A DNA stretch of 64,000 bases, taken from positions 2,751,001-2,815,000 of the forward strand of contig NZ_CP146350.1 in assembly GCF_037055355.1 (NCBI RefSeq). The letters run 5' to 3'. This DNA comes from Streptomyces sp. DG1A-41 (GTDB lineage Bacteria; Actinomycetota; Actinomycetes; Streptomycetales; Streptomycetaceae). How positions within the stretch are numbered: position 1 is the first letter of the stretch; every line of letters starts with the position of its first letter. Shown piece by piece: positions 25,815 to 34,788 of this stretch. Position numbers and translations under genes: made by a program. A model generated the notes under the pieces. The model did not search any database. It was given only the letters and a program-made list of their open reading frames with translations, and was not told where the DNA came from.

Positions 25815-26572
25815 TACCGCCCAAGCGCAGTGACCCGCGCCCCCATGGGAACGACCCCTCCTTGCGGAGATCTCTTGCCCTGTTCCGTGCCTTCCTCCAC
25901 GAACAGGACGACCCCGAGAGCTGCTACTCGCTGCTCGCCCGGGACGCCGCCGATCAGGTCGAGGCCTACGACGGTCCCGTCGCCGGACGTACCGTCGTCG
26001 ACGTCGGCGGCGGCAGCGGCTACTTCACCGAGGAGTTCCGGCGACGCGGAGCGCACGCGTTTCTCTTCGAGCCGGACATGGCCGAACTCGGCGAGAAACC
26101 CCCCGACTCCGCCGTCGTCGCCGACGGATACCTGCTGCCCCTGCGGGACGGCGTCGCGGACGTCGCGTTCTCCTCCAACGTGCTGGAGCACGTGGCCGAC
26201 CCGGAGACCTTCCTGAGTGAGCTGGCCCGGGTGACGCGGCCCGGCGGGCTGATCTACGTGTCGTTCACCAACTGGCTGTCGCCGTGGGGCGGGCACGAGT
26301 GGGCCCCGTGGCACTACTTCGGTGCCGAGCGGGCCCGGGCCCGCTATCTGCGGCGGACCGGCAGGCCCGCCAAGCACACGCTCGGCGAGAACCTGTTCAC
26401 GGTGCACATCGGATCCACCCTGCGGCAGGTGCGTGCCCGGGACGACGTCACGGTCGTCTCGGCGCGCTCCCGCTACTGGCCGTTCCTGGCGGAGGCCGTC
26501 GTCAAGGCGCCCGGCATCCGCGAGTTCGCCACCTGGAACCTCCTCCTCATCCTGCGGCGGTGCCCTACTTGA
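25811..26572 (+). CDS. Class I SAM-dependent methyltransferase
   Basis: 253 residues with motif I TVVDVGGGSGYF, acidic motif LFEPDM, and post-motifs FSSNVLEHVADPETFL and VTRPGGLIYVSF. The GTG start overlaps the glycosyltransferase stop. The final codon and stop (CPT then TGA) lie in the TTGA at the very edge of an IS200/IS605-type element, so the original C-terminus may have been changed by the insertion. The likely substrate is a sugar or lipid intermediate of the same cluster. Confidence 0.85.
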   Translation: MIPPKRSDPRPHGNDPSLRRSLALFRAFLHEQDDPESCYSLLARDAADQVEAYDGPVAGRTVVDVGGGSGYFTEEFRRRGAHAFLFEPDMAELGEKPPDSAVVADGYLLPLRDGVADVAFSSNVLEHVADPETFLSELARVTRPGGLIYVSFTNWLSPWGGHEWAPWHYFGAERARARYLRRTGRPAKHTLGENLFTVHIGSTLRQVRARDDVTVVSARSRYWPFLAEAVVKAPGIREFATWNLLLILRRCPT

Positions 26573-27513
26573 CTTCCTCCCCCTCGTGCACGAGGGGGAT
26601 TCCTACGGCTCGCGCCGTGGGGTCTTCTGCTTCATTGCCGACTGCCCGCCCGGAGTACTCCGTTGAGGTCTTACACCAGCCCCACAGACAGACACCGCCA
26701 GCCCGGCGGCCAGAAGGCTGTTCGCCGCGTTCACGTCCCGGTCATGGACCGTGCCACGGCTGAAGAACCGGTCCATCGCGATCACTTCCCTCCCGTACCA
26801 GCCCGCCTTGTACTCCAGCATGCTCCGGAACTGCGACCACGCGGCATCGCAGATGGCGCGGGCCAGACTCCGGTTGGTGACCACGGTGCGCACGGTCAGG
26901 TCCTCGATCACGAGCGTTTGGTTCTCACGCACGAGTCGAGTGGTCAGCTTGTGCGGCACATCCCGCCTGCGATCGGCGATCCGGGCATGAATCTTCACCC
27001 GTGGGTCCTCGCACAGCAGCGAGACGAACCAGCGCCCCGCGCTGTCCCGGCTCACGGTCACCGTGCTCGGCACGGCCCCCTCGGGCAGGGGACGGGACCA
27101 GACGATGTCCCGCAGCGCCTGCTGCAGCGGAACGCAGGACACTTCATCCAGGTAGGCCAGTTCCTCGGCCTTCTTCCACGCAGTCAGCATGGCCGAGGTC
27201 TGGTTGTAGTTGACCCGCTCCTGCCGCGTCCACGCCTCGGTGCGGGCGGCGAGCGCCATGTCGTAGACCTCGCGCACGCGTCCGAAGGTGCGCGAAAGCT
27301 CAGCTGCCTGCACATCGGTCGGATAGAAGCGGTACCTGAAGGCCCGCTTCACGTGAGTGGCCATGACTCACGCATCACAGCTCGTCACCATACTGTGACT
27401 GTCAGTGACGAATGCCGGTCCGCCCGGACGGCGAATCAGCTTCCCCTGCCCTGCTCCGCAGGAATCCGTTTCCTCCCCCGCCTGCAGACGGGGGTATCCA
27501 CGGAGGAATCCAG
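26570..27513 (-). mobile_element. Degenerate IS200/IS605-type element (tnpB only)
   Basis: The element fills the gap between the methyltransferase stop and the aftD ATG. The end beyond the 3' side of tnpB carries TTGA and a perfect 20-bp palindrome (26579-26598, CCCCCTCGTG arms). The other end carries a related hairpin (27475-27494). Both hairpins are followed by GGGGG, then A/T-rich bases and ACGG, as expected for left and right end structures. No tnpA is present and TnpB is internally deleted, so the copy cannot move itself. Exact tips are uncertain by some bases. Confidence 0.7.
26603..27364 (-). CDS. Internally deleted TnpB-like protein
   Basis: 253 residues instead of about 370-400. Kept are the N-terminal FRYRFYPTDVQ, RWFVSLL, the RuvC Glu154 (LVIEDLTV), Asp210 (HDRDVNAANSLLAAG) and the C-terminal CGAGVRP. 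Missing are the segment after LRDI (residue 87), the block between LCEDPR and HARIADRRRD that carries the first RuvC Asp (DxG), and the zinc ribbon expected after AMDRFF. All three losses are in frame. The protein cannot be an active RuvC nuclease. It is either a relic or a reduced derivative. Loss positions are judged from memory of the family. Confidence 0.75.
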   Translation of the reverse strand: MATHVKRAFRYRFYPTDVQAAELSRTFGRVREVYDMALAARTEAWTRQERVNYNQTSAMLTAWKKAEELAYLDEVSCVPLQQALRDIVWSRPLPEGAVPSTVTVSRDSAGRWFVSLLCEDPRVKIHARIADRRRDVPHKLTTRLVRENQTLVIEDLTVRTVVTNRSLARAICDAAWSQFRSMLEYKAGWYGREVIAMDRFFSRGTVHDRDVNAANSLLAAGLAVSVCGAGVRPQRSTPGGQSAMKQKTPRREP

Positions 27514-30500
27514 ATGACAACCACGGTCCAGGCTCCTCCACCGGCAGCCGTCCCCACCACCGCGACCGCGGCGGGTCCGCCCGAGGGCCCGCGGTCGCGG
27601 CGCTGGCTGCTGGGTTTCTGGGCCGTGGTGTTCGTGTTGTTCCTGGCGGTGCAGCCGGGACGGCAGACCTTCGACACCAAGCTCGGTGTGACGGTGGACC
27701 CGGGTCAGTTCCTCGCCGACCTGGGGCAGTTGTGGCACGACCGGGCCGGGTTCGGTGGGATCCAGGACCAGTACGTCGGCTATCTGTGGCCGATGCTGCC
27801 GTTCTACTGGCTGTGCGACCTCGTACAACTGCCGGTGTGGCTGGCGGAGCGGCTGTGGTTGTCGCTGATCGTGTCCGTCGCCTTCTGGGGTGCGCTGCGG
27901 CTGGCCGAGCGGCTGCGAGTGGGAAGCGGTGCCTCCCGGCTGCTGGGGGCCGTGGCGTATGCGCTGTGGCCGGTGTTCACCACCGTGATCGGGTCGACGT
28001 CCGCCGCCGCACTGCCCGGCGCGTTCCTGCCGTGGGTGCTGCTGCCGCTGACGAGCGAGCGGTACGCCGCCCGGGTCGCGGCTCTGCGGTCGGCGCTGCT
28101 CGTGCCGTTCATGGGCGGCGTGAACGCCTCGGCGACGCTGGCGTCCCTGCTGCCGGTCGGGCTGTATCTGCTGTCCCGGCCGCCCGGGCCACGGCAGCGC
28201 AAGCTGATCGCCTGGTGGGCTACGGCCGTGATCGTCGTGACGGCCTGGTGGTGGGTGCCGCTGCTGCTGCTCGGGGTCTACGGCGAGAACTTCCTCCCCT
28301 ATATAGAGACGTCGCAGACGACGACGGACACCATGTCGGCGACCGAGGCGCTGCGCGGCGCCGGGAACTGGGTCGCCTATCTGCACTTCGGTGAGGCGTG
28401 GCTGCCCGCGGGGTGGGCCGTGGCCTCCTCCGTCGTCGTGATCGTGTGCTCGGCCCTGGCAGCCGGGCTCGGTCTGGCCGGGCTCGCCCGCCGGGACATG
28501 CCCGAGCGGCGGTGGCTCGTACTGACGGTGCTCATCGCGGCGCTGGTCCTGCTCGCCGGGTACGGCGGGGCGTTCGGGGCGCCGTTCCACGGGGTCGTGC
28601 AGGGCTGGCTGGACGGCTGGCTGTCGCCGTTCCGGAACATCTACAAGTTCCAGACGGGCCTGGCGCTGGCGTTCGTGCTGGGCCTGGCCCATCTGGTGGG
28701 TGTGGCCGCCGAGCCGCGCGGGGCCCGCCCGGTGCGCGGCCGGCGCTTCGCCCCGCTGGTCGCGGCGGTGCTGATCCTGCCGGGTCTGCTGTGGCCGTAC
28801 CTCAACGGCTCGATCCTCAACCCGGGTTCCTTCCAGAAGCTCCCCGCCTACTGGCAGGCCACGGCCGACTGGCTGGAGAAGTACTCGCCCGACTCGCGCG
28901 CCCTGGTCGTCCCGGCCACCGCGCACGGCATCTACACCTGGGGCTCGCCCATCGACCAGCCGCTCGACGTGCTCGCCGAGTCGCGGTGGGCCCAGCGCGA
29001 CTACGTCCCGTTCGGCACGCCCGGCAACCGGCGCGCCATGGACGCCGTCGAGCAGGCGCTGATGTCCGGTGCCGAAGTCCCAGGTCTCGCCGACTACTTG
29101 AGCCGGGCCGGGCTGTACTACGTCGTCGTACGCAATGATCTCGACCCGGACCAGATCGGCTATGTGCCGACCGCGACCGTCAAGCGCACCCTCGAACAGT
29201 CGGGGTACGAGCGGGTGACGGGGCTGGGGCCGGTGATGACCGGCGGCCGGATCGCACACGCCGCCCCGCTCCAGGTCGAGGGACTGTACCCGCGGCAGCG
29301 GGCGGTGGAGATCTACCGTCCGGCCGGGGACGAGGTGATCCGGCCCGGGCAGGCGGGACTCATGCCGGTCTCCGACACGGCCGTGGTGTCCGGCGGCCCG
29401 GAGGCGCTGCTGCCGCTGGCCTCGCGACTGCGCGGGCGGGCGACCGTCCTGACCGGCGACAACCACCCGGGGCTCGGCACCCCGGCGGTGCAGGTGGTGG
29501 GCGACGGGATGCGGCGCGCCGACACCCGGTTCGGCGTGGTCAACGCCGGTACGTCGTACACGTACACGCGCGACGAGCGCAACGCCCCCGACGCGCAGCA
29601 GGACCCGGGCGAGAAGCCGCGCCAGATCCTGCCGACCGAGGGCACGGACCACCAGACGGTGGCCGAACTGCGCGGCGCCCGCTCGGTGACGGCCTCCTCG
29701 TACGGCAACTGGCTCTTCCATCTGCCGCAGTACGACCCGGTGAACGCCTTCGACGGCAACCCGGACACCGCGTGGGCGGAGGGCTCGCCGGACACGCCGG
29801 ACGGGCAGTGGCTGCGCATCGGCTTCACCGGCTCCTACGACATGCCGTCCTCCTTCAAGGTCACGCCGCTGCCGCAGGAGAGCGTGCGGGCGGCGGCGAC
29901 GAAGGTGCGGGTGGAGACGGAGAAGGGCGAGCGGACGAGCTTCCTCCGGCCGAACGGCATGGCGCAGAGCATCAAGGCGCCCGAAGGCGGCACGCGCTGG
30001 ATGAAGCTGACGATCGTGGACTCGGTGGAGCGCCGGGCCGGGCTCACCGGCGCGGGCTTCTCCGAGATCGACCTGCCGGACGTGCAGGTGACGCGGCTGC
30101 TGCGGCTCCCGACGGACGCGGACGACGCGACATCGGACGCCACGGTCGTCTCCCTGCACCGGGCCTCCGACCCGACCGGCCTGTCCCCGACCGGCACCGA
30201 GGCCGGACTGCACCGCCGTTTCACGACACCGGCCGCCGGGACGTACGAGGTGACGGCGAGCGCGGTTCCCGTGCCGGGCGAGGAATTCGACCGGCTGCTG
30301 TACGAGGTCGCGCCCGAGCAGCAGTCCCGGATCGTCGCCACCGCCGACTCCACGGCGAGCCTCGGCGCGGGCCTCGCTGCCCGCAACCTCACCGACGGCG
30401 ACCTGACGACGGCGTGGATCGCGGGCGACCGGCCCACGATCCACCTGAGCTGGGAGGGCAAGCAGCCGGTCGGCGAACTGGTCCTGGCCCCCGCGGGCGG

Positions 30501-31641
30501 CCTGTCCACCCGCGCCACCCAGGTGCACATCAGCTCCCCGGACGGCGCGACGATCGCCGGCGTCGACGAGAACGGCTGGGTCCGCTTCCCGCCGATCACC
30601 ACGGACCGGCTCGACATCACGATCACCGAGACCGCCCCGCTGACCCTGCACAACCCGGTCGCCGACGAGGACCTGCGGCTTCCCGTGGGCCTCACGGAGG
30701 CGTACATCCCCTCCCTCGACCAGTACCGAACCCCGCAGCCGGACGGCACCCGGACGTTCTCCCTGCCGTGCGGCAAGGGCCCCGACGTGGCGCTCGACGG
30801 CGAGCTGTACCAGACGAGCGCGAAGGGCACCGTGCGTGACCTGGTGGAGCGGCGGGGCGTGGAGGTGACGCTCTGCCAGGAGGGCCGGGGCGACGCCGAG
30901 GTACAGCTGTCCTCGGGCGACCACCGGCTGGAGGGCGGCGACGCCGGCCCCCTCGCGCTGACGGACGTCACCCTCACCCGCGGGACGGTCCCGGAGGCCG
31001 CCGTGGCCGGGCGTGAGCTGCGGGTGAGGGACTGGCTGGGCGACCGGCGCGAGGTGGCGGTCGGCTCGGGCGCGGCCTCGTACCTGACGACGTACGAGAA
31101 CTACAACGACGGCTGGAAGGCCACCCTCGACGGCAGGGAACTCGCCCCGCTGCGGCTGGACGGCTGGCAGCAGGGCTGGCGGATCCCGGCCGGGGCGGGC
31201 GGCACGGTCAAGCTGTCCTACGAACCGGCCACCACGTACGACGCCGGACTGATCGGCAGCGGCGCCGGCATCGCGGTGCTGCTGGGCCTGGCGCTCTGGC
31301 GCCGCAACGCCCCCAACCCCGACGCACCTCAACCGGCCCCGCCGCTGCCCGGCCTGTGGCTCGGCACGGTGGCGCTGACGCTGGTCGGGGCGGTGATCGC
31401 GGGCTGGCTCGCGCTGCTGGTCCCGGCGCTGGCGTTGCTCGCGGCCAGACGGCACGCGCTGCTGGTGCCGATCGCGTTCACGGCGCTGGCGGCAGCGGGG
31501 GTCGCCGCCGCGATCGGGGCCGGGGAGCCGGTGGGCACGGGCGAGGGCGCGTTCAGCCGTACGGCCCAGCTGCTGGCGCTGATCGGCCTGTTCGCGGGTC
31601 TGGTGAGTCTGCGCGAATCGGGGAAGGGCGAGCCCGCATGA
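27514..31641 (+). CDS. aftD: AftD-type alpha-(1->3)-arabinofuranosyltransferase (DUF3367)
   Basis: A 1375-residue GT-C enzyme. Residues about 30-445 contain roughly ten transmembrane helices and the acidic first loop DTKLGVTVDPGQFLAD (Asp54, Asp62). Two discoidin-like carbohydrate-binding domains follow (about 720-830, VNAFDGNPDTAWAEG, and about 940-1040, NLTDGDLTTAWIAGDRP), then a C-terminal helical bundle. Mycobacterial AftD adds arabinofuranose branches from decaprenyl-phosphoarabinose. In Streptomyces the acceptor is unknown. GGAGGA (27502-27507) precedes the ATG but sits at the edge of the IS end, so the ribosome site may be IS-derived. It is coupled to the next gene by ATGA. Confidence 0.85.
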   Translation: MTTTVQAPPPAAVPTTATAAGPPEGPRSRRWLLGFWAVVFVLFLAVQPGRQTFDTKLGVTVDPGQFLADLGQLWHDRAGFGGIQDQYVGYLWPMLPFYWLCDLVQLPVWLAERLWLSLIVSVAFWGALRLAERLRVGSGASRLLGAVAYALWPVFTTVIGSTSAAALPGAFLPWVLLPLTSERYAARVAALRSALLVPFMGGVNASATLASLLPVGLYLLSRPPGPRQRKLIAWWATAVIVVTAWWWVPLLLLGVYGENFLPYIETSQTTTDTMSATEALRGAGNWVAYLHFGEAWLPAGWAVASSVVVIVCSALAAGLGLAGLARRDMPERRWLVLTVLIAALVLLAGYGGAFGAPFHGVVQGWLDGWLSPFRNIYKFQTGLALAFVLGLAHLVGVAAEPRGARPVRGRRFAPLVAAVLILPGLLWPYLNGSILNPGSFQKLPAYWQATADWLEKYSPDSRALVVPATAHGIYTWGSPIDQPLDVLAESRWAQRDYVPFGTPGNRRAMDAVEQALMSGAEVPGLADYLSRAGLYYVVVRNDLDPDQIGYVPTATVKRTLEQSGYERVTGLGPVMTGGRIAHAAPLQVEGLYPRQRAVEIYRPAGDEVIRPGQAGLMPVSDTAVVSGGPEALLPLASRLRGRATVLTGDNHPGLGTPAVQVVGDGMRRADTRFGVVNAGTSYTYTRDERNAPDAQQDPGEKPRQILPTEGTDHQTVAELRGARSVTASSYGNWLFHLPQYDPVNAFDGNPDTAWAEGSPDTPDGQWLRIGFTGSYDMPSSFKVTPLPQESVRAAATKVRVETEKGERTSFLRPNGMAQSIKAPEGGTRWMKLTIVDSVERRAGLTGAGFSEIDLPDVQVTRLLRLPTDADDATSDATVVSLHRASDPTGLSPTGTEAGLHRRFTTPAAGTYEVTASAVPVPGEEFDRLLYEVAPEQQSRIVATADSTASLGAGLAARNLTDGDLTTAWIAGDRPTIHLSWEGKQPVGELVLAPAGGLSTRATQVHISSPDGATIAGVDENGWVRFPPITTDRLDITITETAPLTLHNPVADEDLRLPVGLTEAYIPSLDQYRTPQPDGTRTFSLPCGKGPDVALDGELYQTSAKGTVRDLVERRGVEVTLCQEGRGDAEVQLSSGDHRLEGGDAGPLALTDVTLTRGTVPEAAVAGRELRVRDWLGDRREVAVGSGAASYLTTYENYNDGWKATLDGRELAPLRLDGWQQGWRIPAGAGGTVKLSYEPATTYDAGLIGSGAGIAVLLGLALWRRNAPNPDAPQPAPPLPGLWLGTVALTLVGAVIAGWLALLVPALALLAARRHALLVPIAFTALAAAGVAAAIGAGEPVGTGEGAFSRTAQLLALIGLFAGLVSLRESGKGEPA

Positions 31642-32918
31642 CGACACCGGTACGCATCCCGTTCCCGGTGGTGGACGAGGTGTCCCGGCACTGCCTCCGC
31701 GAACAGGAACCGGAAACGGTCCACATCGAGGTCCACCTCCCCGGCCCCGTCGACCAGACCCGCCTGCGCAAGGCGTTCACGGAGGCCCTGCACCGGCACC
31801 CGCGGATCCTGATGCGGGAGGCACGGGGGCCGTGGTACCGGCGCCGCTACGAGTGGGAGCTGACGCCGGAGCCCGATGTGGAGGTGGTGGCCTTCGCCCC
31901 GGCGGGGCCGCGGGCGCTGGAGGACGCCCGGACCCGGGCCCTGACGGAGGCGCCACAGCTGTCGATGTCGCCGCCGATACGTCTGGAGGTGGTGGAGACA
32001 GACCCAGCCGCGGGCAGTCGTGCCGCAGGCACAGTCCTCTTCCTCACCATCAACCACACCGCCCTCGACGGCCCGGCCTGCCTCCGCATCCTCGCCACCG
32101 CGGCCGAGTTGTACGGAGGCAGCGACAACTCCCCCGCCGCACCCCCCACCCGTACTCCCCAAGCCCTCCAAGAAGCCCCGGACACCCCGACCACCTGGTC
32201 CCGCCCTGCGCGGGTAGCGCCCGGCACCCCCGACCCCTCCCCCGGCAACGGCATGCTCGTCACCGAGCTGCCCCTCCCCCACCGCCCCAAGGGATCGCCC
32301 TACACCGTCAACGACCAGCTCATGGTCACCACGGCCCTGACCATCGCCCACTGGAACAGAGAGCACGGCGCCCGCCCACGCCCCCTCCGCATCACCATGC
32401 CCGTCGACGACCGCCCCCGCGACACCACGATGCCCATCGGCAACGGCACCCGCCTGGTGGAAGTCCCCTTCGCTCCAGAAGAGCTGGACGTCGGCGACAT
32501 GCCCACCCTGCTCCGCCGGACCGCCGAGCGGACCCGCGCCCTGAAGTCCATGCCCCGCCCCCAACTGGGCCACGGCGCCGCCCTCCTCACCGCCCCCTGG
32601 GCCCCCGTCGCCGCTCGCGCCGCTCTCACCCGCGCCCTGCGCCGGGCCGCCGCGCCCTGGACGTCGACGACCCTGCTCAGCAACATCGGCCGTATCCCGT
32701 ACCCCCTGGACTTCGGCGAGGAGACGGGCCGCGCGCACGCGGTCTGGTTCTCGGCGCCGGCCCGGATGCCGCGCGGCCTCACCGTGACCACCGCCTCCAC
32801 CGCCGGCCGCCTCCACCTGGCCCTGCGCTGGTCCCGGGCCCTGCTCAGCCACGGCGACGGCGCCCATCTCCGCGACCTGTTCGAGCACTATCTGCACACC
32901 ACGGAGGTGAGCGCGTGA
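31638..32918 (+). CDS. Condensation-domain-like acyltransferase
   Basis: 426 residues with the active-site motif HxxxDG (NHTALDG, His140 and Asp144) and a two-lobed CoA-dependent acyltransferase pattern (RPLRITMPVDDRPRDT; later LLSNIGRIP). It resembles stand-alone condensation or PapA-like acyltransferases that acylate sugars or lipids; it is not part of an NRPS here. Residues 124-130 (AAGSRAA) are encoded by a 21-bp piece of the dispersed repeat. ATGA/GTGA overlaps join it to aftD and the next methyltransferase, suggesting it acylates the glycan product. Confidence 0.75.
   Translation: MTTPVRIPFPVVDEVSRHCLREQEPETVHIEVHLPGPVDQTRLRKAFTEALHRHPRILMREARGPWYRRRYEWELTPEPDVEVVAFAPAGPRALEDARTRALTEAPQLSMSPPIRLEVVETDPAAGSRAAGTVLFLTINHTALDGPACLRILATAAELYGGSDNSPAAPPTRTPQALQEAPDTPTTWSRPARVAPGTPDPSPGNGMLVTELPLPHRPKGSPYTVNDQLMVTTALTIAHWNREHGARPRPLRITMPVDDRPRDTTMPIGNGTRLVEVPFAPEELDVGDMPTLLRRTAERTRALKSMPRPQLGHGAALLTAPWAPVAARAALTRALRRAAAPWTSTTLLSNIGRIPYPLDFGEETGRAHAVWFSAPARMPRGLTVTTASTAGRLHLALRWSRALLSHGDGAHLRDLFEHYLHTTEVSA
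32007..32027. repeat. Partial dispersed repeat (copy C) inside a coding region
   Basis: 21 bases match the first arm of copies A and B with a single mismatch (AGCCGCGGG against AGCTGCGGG). It encodes AAGSRAA in the condensation-like protein, the same peptide start as in matC. It lies just before the active-site strand. Confidence 0.6.
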
Positions 32919-33652
32919 CGAGCGCCCCCGCCCGGCCCCCCGAACTGCGTGACTTCTACGAGAACCCGGCCGTCCCCGTCGCCTCCGGCACCCCACGCAG
33001 CCGCCGCCAGGCCCGCATGCTGGCCGCGGCCCTCGGCCGGGCCGCCACGGGTCACGCACGAACCGTCCTCGACATCGGCTGCGGGGACGGCACCGCCGCG
33101 GCCGTCGCCGCGCCCTACCTCCCCGGCCACCGCGTCGTCGGCGTCGACTGGTCCCAGGACGCCCTGAGGCGTGCCCGCACCCGTATCCCGTACGCGGTCC
33201 GGGGCGAACTCACCGACGGCGGGCTGCCGTTCGCCTCCGAGTCGGCCGACGCCGTGCTGTTCAGCGAGGTGATCGAGCACCTCGTCGATCCGGACGCCGC
33301 CCTGGACGAGATCCGCCGGGTGCTGCGCCCCGGAGGCCATCTGATGCTGTCCACGCCGAACCTGGCCGCCTGGTACAACCGCGCTCTGCTGCTCGCCGGG
33401 GTCCAGCCGGTCTTCTCGGAGGTCAGCCTGCGCGGCATCCACGGCCGCCCGGGCAAGGAGGTCGTAGGACATCTGCGCCTCTACACACCCCGCGCGCTGC
33501 GGGAGTTCGTCGCCGCGTCCGGGTTCACGGTCGTACGGCTCGCAGGCGCTCCCTTCCACGGCGTACCGCGCCCGCTGCGGCCGCTGGACCGGCTGGCCTG
33601 TGCCCGGCCGCAGCTGGCGTCGATCCTGCTGCTGCACGCCAGGAGGACGTAG
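32915..33652 (+). CDS. Class I SAM-dependent methyltransferase
   Basis: 245 residues with motif I VLDIGCGDG, VGVDWSQDAL, and LFSEVIEHLVDPDAAL followed by VLRPGGHLMLSTPN. The pattern is close to UbiE/methionine biosynthesis MetW-like methyltransferases that modify sugars or lipids. GTG start overlaps the previous stop as GTGA; the next gene begins 3 bp after its stop. The substrate is unknown, probably an intermediate of the same surface glycan. Confidence 0.85.
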   Translation: MTSAPARPPELRDFYENPAVPVASGTPRSRRQARMLAAALGRAATGHARTVLDIGCGDGTAAAVAAPYLPGHRVVGVDWSQDALRRARTRIPYAVRGELTDGGLPFASESADAVLFSEVIEHLVDPDAALDEIRRVLRPGGHLMLSTPNLAAWYNRALLLAGVQPVFSEVSLRGIHGRPGKEVVGHLRLYTPRALREFVAASGFTVVRLAGAPFHGVPRPLRPLDRLACARPQLASILLLHARRT

Positions 33653-33655
33653 CCC

Positions 33656-34573
33656 ATGTGGTGGGGAGTGGCCGCGGCCCTGCTGGCGAACACCCTGTAC
33701 AGCCTGGGCTTCGTGCTGGAGAAACGGGCGCTCACCTCGCTGCCCGAGGTGACGATCCGGCAGCCGGCCCGGCTGTTGCGCCTCGTCCTCGGCAGCCCCC
33801 TGTGGATCGGCGGCTCTCTCGCCCTCGCCGCCGGTTTCGCCGCCCAGCTCGTCGTCTACCGCACCCTCCCGATCGCCGCCGCGCAGGGCATCTTCGTCTC
33901 CGGCCTGGTGCTGCTCGTGCTGCTGTCGGCCCGGCTGCTCGGGGAGGAGACGAGCGGCCGGGAGCGGTACGCGCTGGGTGCGATCCTGCTCGCGCTGCTG
34001 ATGGTGGTGCTGTCGCTGCGCGAGGGCTCGGACACCGTCAGCCAGGACGCGCCGTACCCGTTGATCCTGCTGGTGTGCGTGCCGTCGCTGGCGGCCGGGC
34101 TGTGGCTGTACGGCTCCGCCGAGCGGCGGGCCCGCAACCGGCACCGGCGGCCGACGACCGGAGTCGAGTACGGCGTGGCCGTGGGATTGCTGTACGGCGT
34201 CAGTTCGCTGGCCATCAAGGGCGTCTCCAGCCATCTGACGACCAGCGGGATCGGCGGTGCGGTGCTGGACCTGCTGAGCTCCCCGTATCCGTATCTGCTG
34301 CTGTTCACCGGTGTGTTCGGCCTGGTGATGTCGCAGGCGGCGCTCCAGCGCTGCCGGGCCTCGCTGATCGTGCCGGTGTGCACGACCGTGACGTCCCTGT
34401 TCACCGCGGTGCTCGGCACACTGTCGTTCGGCGAGGCCCTGCCGGACGAACCGCTGCGGCTCGCATTGCGGGTGGCGGGCACGGCCCTGGCGGTCGCCGT
34501 GCTGCTGACCATGCCGAAGCACGACCCCACTGCCCAACCCCCCACACCAGCCAAGGAGTTGGCCTCCCCATGA
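33656..34573 (+). CDS. DMT/EamA-like membrane protein
   Basis: A 305-residue protein with nine or ten helices arranged as two EamA-like halves (first half to about residue 120, second from about 165; YGVSSLAIKGVSS, LLFTGVFGLVMSQAALQRC). DMT-fold proteins export small metabolites or move lipid-linked sugars. Here a role in moving a glycan precursor is inferred from position only. It is coupled to the Trm112-like gene by ATGA. Confidence 0.7.
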   Translation: MWWGVAAALLANTLYSLGFVLEKRALTSLPEVTIRQPARLLRLVLGSPLWIGGSLALAAGFAAQLVVYRTLPIAAAQGIFVSGLVLLVLLSARLLGEETSGRERYALGAILLALLMVVLSLREGSDTVSQDAPYPLILLVCVPSLAAGLWLYGSAERRARNRHRRPTTGVEYGVAVGLLYGVSSLAIKGVSSHLTTSGIGGAVLDLLSSPYPYLLLFTGVFGLVMSQAALQRCRASLIVPVCTTVTSLFTAVLGTLSFGEALPDEPLRLALRVAGTALAVAVLLTMPKHDPTAQPPTPAKELASP

Positions 34574-34788
34574 AACCCGACGACCCGTTGCTGAAGATCC
34601 TGGCGTGCCCGCTCGACAAGGGCCCGCTGCATCTGCTGGCCGAGGAGGCCGGGCAGGAGGCGCTGTACAACCCGCGGCTGCGCCGCCGCTATCCGATCGT
34701 CGACGGCATTCCGCAGTTGCTGCCGTCCTCGGGTGAGCAGGTCCCGGACGACGAGCACGAGGAAATTCTCCAGAGGATGGCCCCATGA
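34570..34788 (+). CDS. Trm112-family protein
   Basis: 72 residues with LLKILACPLDKGPL and YPIVDGIPQLLP, the two conserved blocks of the Trm112/YcaR family. The zinc Cys set is incomplete (one Cys only). Trm112 proteins activate methyltransferases; here the gene is flanked by two methyltransferase genes and overlaps the FkbM gene by ATGA, so a partner role is plausible. Confidence 0.8.
   Translation: MKPDDPLLKILACPLDKGPLHLLAEEAGQEALYNPRLRRRYPIVDGIPQLLPSSGEQVPDDEHEEILQRMAP

Noticed and set aside
26570..27513. Active transposon or active TnpB nuclease
   Set aside because: No tnpA is present, and the first RuvC Asp and zinc ribbon regions are missing, so neither movement nor cleavage is expected.
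27436..31647. Very long open frame (about 1400 codons) antisense to aftD
   Set aside because: High GC makes the opposite strand of well-coded genes stop-free. Its product is a low-complexity Arg/Gly/Gln-rich sequence with no domain, and it has no ribosome site.
31638..32918. NRPS fragment
   Set aside because: Only a stand-alone condensation-like enzyme is present; no adenylation or carrier domain lies nearby.
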